The notes beneath the pieces are model-generated. The model was not told the origin of the DNA. It saw only the letters and a list, made by a program, of their open reading frames with translations, and ran no database searches. A stretch of DNA of 5,559 nt from Thermoprotei archaeon (GTDB taxonomy: Archaea; Thermoproteota; Thermoprotei_A; Sulfolobales; Ignisphaeraceae). The stretch lies in NCBI GenBank assembly GCA_003661905.1, contig QMXA01000090.1:1-5559 (forward strand), in the 5' to 3' direction. Position 1 is the first letter of the stretch. Every line of letters starts with the position of its first letter. Positions 5,004-5,559 of this stretch are shown piece by piece. The translations under genes were made by a program, and so were the position numbers.

Positions 5004-5559
5004 CTATTTGTGCCAGTGCTTGATAAGTATGCTGGGTGATAAGTATGTTTTTCTTTTCTGCCTCTTTATGGAATCCCATTCATATAGGATTTTAACAGCC
5101 TCATTCGCAACTTTTATTGCATTATCAACACCGACTCCAGGTAGAAATTCATCAGTTTCTCTATTAGCTATAGCAGCACATATAGAACCAGCTCTAGCAC
5201 CATAAATACTCGCTAGTACAAATATTACTGAAGCCTCCATTTCGAAATTGAGAACCTTCAATGATCGAAGCATATTTATGAGGCCTTTAGACCAGGGAGG
5301 CATGTAACCATGATATCCCGGTCTTTCTTGACCTACATAGAAGCTATCAGTAGACGCTGTTATTCCGACATGATATTTTATACCTAATGTCTCAGCTGCT
5401 TCTATAAGAGCTAACAGGACTTCATAATTTGCAAATGCAGGGTATTCGGGAGGTGCATAAGCTTTACTAGTGCCCTCTAATCTCACTGCAGCTATACTTA
5501 TGATGACATCTCCAAGCTCTATGTTGCGTGTTAAAGCTGCAGTTGTACCAACTCTTATG
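5004..5559 (-). CDS. udp: Uridine phosphorylase (partial, N-terminus outside window)
   Basis: The frame is open to the right edge, so the 5' end is missing. About 184 residues are visible, against roughly 250 for the E. coli enzyme. Family signatures appear in order: IRVGTTAAL (phosphate and ribose site, like IRIGTTGA of E. coli Udp), GDVIISIAAVRLEGTS, VGITASTDSFYVGQERPG, NFEMEAS and AAIANRETDEF. The Q and R of GQER match the residues that bind the uracil base in bacterial Udp, and EME matches the ribose-binding acidic motif. I therefore prefer uridine phosphorylase over a purine enzyme of the same NP-1 fold. It would reversibly split uridine with phosphate into uracil and ribose-1-phosphate in the cytosol. 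The GTG at 5486 is an internal valine, because conserved sequence continues upstream of it. The TAG stop at 5006-5004 is followed after 12 bp by the amidohydrolase-like gene. Confidence 0.9.
   Translation of the reverse strand, partial: IRVGTTAALTRNIELGDVIISIAAVRLEGTSKAYAPPEYPAFANYEVLLALIEAAETLGIKYHVGITASTDSFYVGQERPGYHGYMPPWSKGLINMLRSLKVLNFEMEASVIFVLASIYGARAGSICAAIANRETDEFLPGVGVDNAIKVANEAVKILYEWDSIKRQKRKTYLSPSILIKHWHK

Noticed and set aside
5004..5486. A short 160-residue phosphorylase starting at GTG 5486
   Set aside because: The frame stays open to the window edge and encodes conserved Udp sequence (IRVGTTAA, GDVII) upstream, so the gene is simply cut by the window.

Overview
The window looks like a chromosomal segment of a low-GC hyperthermophilic crenarchaeon (Thermoproteota, perhaps Desulfurococcales or Ignisphaera-like). 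The evidence is a GatE-type tRNA amidotransferase tail, a Taw3 wyosine enzyme, an archaeal Trm5-type methyltransferase, a PhoH-type ATPase fused to KH-like modules, a DUF2258-like archaeal protein, GGTGA-type Shine-Dalgarno sites with GTG starts, and a C/D box guide RNA. The assignment to an order is a guess from gene content and base composition.

Layout, left to right. Bases 1-185 are the 3' end of a gatE-like gene (+). Bases 186-391 hold no protein gene, but they carry a small hairpin after the gatE stop and, on the minus strand, a complete C/D box sRNA with all four boxes and two guides (about 266-324). Then come taw3 (+, 392-997) and a PhoH-KH ATPase (+, 1065-2210). A Trm5-like tRNA methyltransferase (-, 2207-3085) converges on the ATPase gene. 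A 56-bp divergent promoter region separates trm5 from a DUF2258-like gene (+, 3142-3855). That gene converges on an amidohydrolase-fold protein (-, 3852-4991) that has lost every recognisable metal ligand. The amidohydrolase gene lies 12 bp downstream of a uridine phosphorylase gene (-, 5004 to beyond the right edge), and the two probably form one transcript.

Two themes stand out. The left two thirds is rich in tRNA and RNA metabolism: Gln-tRNA formation, G37 methylation and wyosine N4-methylation, a methylation guide RNA, and an RNA-binding ATPase. The right end is pyrimidine nucleoside salvage plus an apparently non-catalytic amidohydrolase relative. The genome is very compact: both convergent gene pairs overlap by exactly 4 bp, with interlocked stop codons. 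The items most worth following up are the unlabelled C/D sRNA, the pseudo-amidohydrolase and the uncharacterised DUF2258-like protein. I see no mobile element, CRISPR array, tRNA or rRNA.
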